From Victivallales bacterium (GTDB lineage Bacteria; Verrucomicrobiota; Lentisphaeria; Victivallales; Victivallaceae): 6,933 nucleotides of DNA. Below the pieces are notes generated by a model. The model was not told where the DNA came from. It searched no databases and saw only the letters and a program-made list of their open reading frames with translations. Within the stretch, counting starts at the first letter, position 1; every line of letters begins with the position of its first letter. This document shows, piece by piece, positions 6,380 through 6,933 of the stretch. The stretch covers positions 1 to 6,933 of the forward strand of contig DAOWBJ010000088.1 of NCBI GenBank assembly GCA_030634125.1, read 5' to 3'. A program made the translations under genes and the position numbers.

Positions 6380-6445
6380 TTAAGTTCTCAACTCTACTTA
6401 TAGTCCCTGCTTCGAGTCGCGTTAATATCTCCTTTTGTTTTTTTG

Positions 6446-6696
6446 TTAATTCAGTAAGGCAGTAACTACTCTGCTTGTAATGTCCATTACAAAGTCTTTT
6501 CCGCATTGCGGACAACCAGTGAGTGGATATTTGCCGGGTCATCGAGAGGGAAGGCGGCGATAATGATATCTTCAACCCACATTCTGCATTCGCAGGCACG
6601 ACAATAGTACGAATACCATTCGCTTGGCCCGCCAAACGGAAGATCATTATCTTCCCAACATTGTTCTTGTTTGTTATTTTTCATAGTTCCGTTCAT
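6446..6696 (-). pseudogene. small zinc-ribbon-like protein, interrupted by a frameshift
   Basis: The frame starting at 6696 (or at the better-spaced ATG at 6684, with AGGA 11 bases upstream) encodes a stretch with YYCRACECRMWVEDI and ends early at 6487. One frame over, past DDP, the sequence continues as YPLTGCPQCGKDF and stops at 6446-6448. Adding one C to the CCC run near 6536-6538 joins the two as DDPGKYPLTGCPQCGKDF, giving about 80 residues with CxxCxC and CxxCG knuckles, a plausible zinc ribbon. The first ATG overlaps the TGA of the preceding small frame (ATGA). It is either a decaying gene or a sequencing undercall. The family is not recognised, and a role with the upstream oxidoreductase is only suggested by order. 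Confidence 0.5.
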
Positions 6697-6781
6697 CCTG
6701 TGTCAAAATATTCATTATCATGTAGCACATCTACAATGAAACCATAATATTCCCACAGTTCGAACATTTCAGCGCAGTCAT
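6693..6781 (-). pseudogene. tiny CxxC protein, probably frameshifted
   Basis: An ATG at 6781 overlaps the oxidoreductase stop by four bases (ATGA). It encodes ALKCSNCGN and then hits TAG at 6731. Adding one G to the GGG run near 6756-6758 switches to a second frame that reads KCSNCGEYYGFIVDVLHDNE and ends in YFDTG at 6693-6695. The result would be about 29 residues with one CxxCG knuckle. Its TGA overlaps the ATG of the next small frame, so all three units at this end would be coupled. Too small and damaged to classify; it may instead be the N-terminal part of the next gene if a further base is missing at the junction. Confidence 0.4.
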
Positions 6782-6933
6782 TTATTAAAATACTTTTTTT
6801 GTTTATTGGTCATCGGCCATGTTAATTGAACATGCTGTTGACATAGTTTTTGTTGTAATTCAGCGGCATTTGTCTTTGCAAAGTTTTTATTCTGAACTGC
6901 TTGAACAGCGGCGATCCCCGCGGCTTGTCCGAG
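6778..6933 (-). CDS. FAD-dependent oxidoreductase, C-terminal fragment
   Basis: Only the last 51 residues are in the window; the gene begins beyond the right edge. The fragment opens with LGQAAGIAAVQAVQNKNFAK and continues ELQQKLCQQHVQL before the stop at 6778-6780. GQAAG followed by alternating alanines and a helix with an ELQ(K)xLxxxxV pattern is the usual C-terminal end of the large FAD-dependent oxidoreductase family (Pfam FAD_oxidored), where the glycine-alanine helix closes over the flavin. Substrate unknown. The stop overlaps the start of the tiny CxxC frame by four bases. No frameshift is seen in this part. Confidence 0.72.
   Translation of the reverse strand, partial: LGQAAGIAAVQAVQNKNFAKTNAAELQQKLCQQHVQLTWPMTNKQKKYFNK

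Larger units (their letters stand above)
6118..6445. other. gene-free spacer with clustered hairpins and two terminator-like repeats
   Basis: No credible gene is present in these 328 bases. Between 6237 and 6379 there are five perfect hairpins: 6237-6251 (CCAAAG/CTTTGG), 6255-6272, 6315-6332, 6341-6354 (GAGCC/GGCTC) and 6367-6379 (CCGGC/GCCGG). The second and third belong to a pair of related 37-base repeats described separately. A shorter GGCG/CGCC hairpin lies just after the CPBP stop, near 6127-6137. A minus-strand frame open across 6309-6445 reads straight through these hairpins and is not counted as a gene. Confidence 0.6.

Noticed and set aside
6309..6647. A 112-codon minus-strand open frame
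   Set aside because: It runs through the terminator hairpins and out of frame with the cysteine motifs on both sides; the real coding signal in this stretch is split between the other two minus frames.

Overview
The window looks like a piece of bacterial chromosome with AT-rich spacers, probably from the PVC superphylum (Lentisphaerota or Verrucomicrobiota). That assignment is tentative. It rests on the style of the MoxR/DUF58/BatA operon, on a tail typical of the FAD-dependent oxidoreductases abundant in those phyla, and on hairpin repeats opening with CTTTGGASTGCG, which I recall from such genomes. No rRNA, tRNA, insertion sequence or CRISPR array was recognised.

Layout. Bases 1-194 are an AT-rich leader with a sigma70-like promoter almost touching the start codon of the first gene. 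That gene (195-1070, +) is a single-chain nucleotidyltransferase-HEPN protein. A 274-base convergent spacer full of small hairpins follows (1071-1344). Bases 1345-5298 (-) form a compact four-gene operon, transcribed right to left: a MoxR-type AAA+ ATPase, a DUF58 protein, a two-helix membrane protein with a BatD/DUF4381-like C-terminal half, and a BatA-like VWA membrane protein. A 99-base divergent promoter region (5299-5397) separates it from a CPBP-family intramembrane protease (5398-6117, +). Bases 6118-6445 carry no gene but hold hairpins, including a convergent pair of related terminator-like repeats. The right end (6446-6933, -) carries the 3' end of an FAD-dependent oxidoreductase followed by two tiny cysteine-rich reading frames. 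Each of the two appears broken by one missing base in a homopolymer.

How the genes work together. MoxR, DUF58 and BatA-like proteins are a recurring set. The AAA+ ATPase is thought to remodel or activate complexes that contain metal-binding VWA domains, here probably at the cytoplasmic membrane or in the envelope. The very tight spacing (33 nt, 13 nt and a 4-nt overlap) supports co-expression. The set is minimal: BatB, BatC and a separate BatD are absent, and the operon ends at a convergent gene. The CPBP protease is divergent from moxR, and their spacer holds a 9-bp inverted repeat with arm centres 42 bp apart, so the two units may share a regulator. The nucleotidyltransferase-HEPN gene is distinct in base composition and may be an independent, possibly acquired cargo gene.
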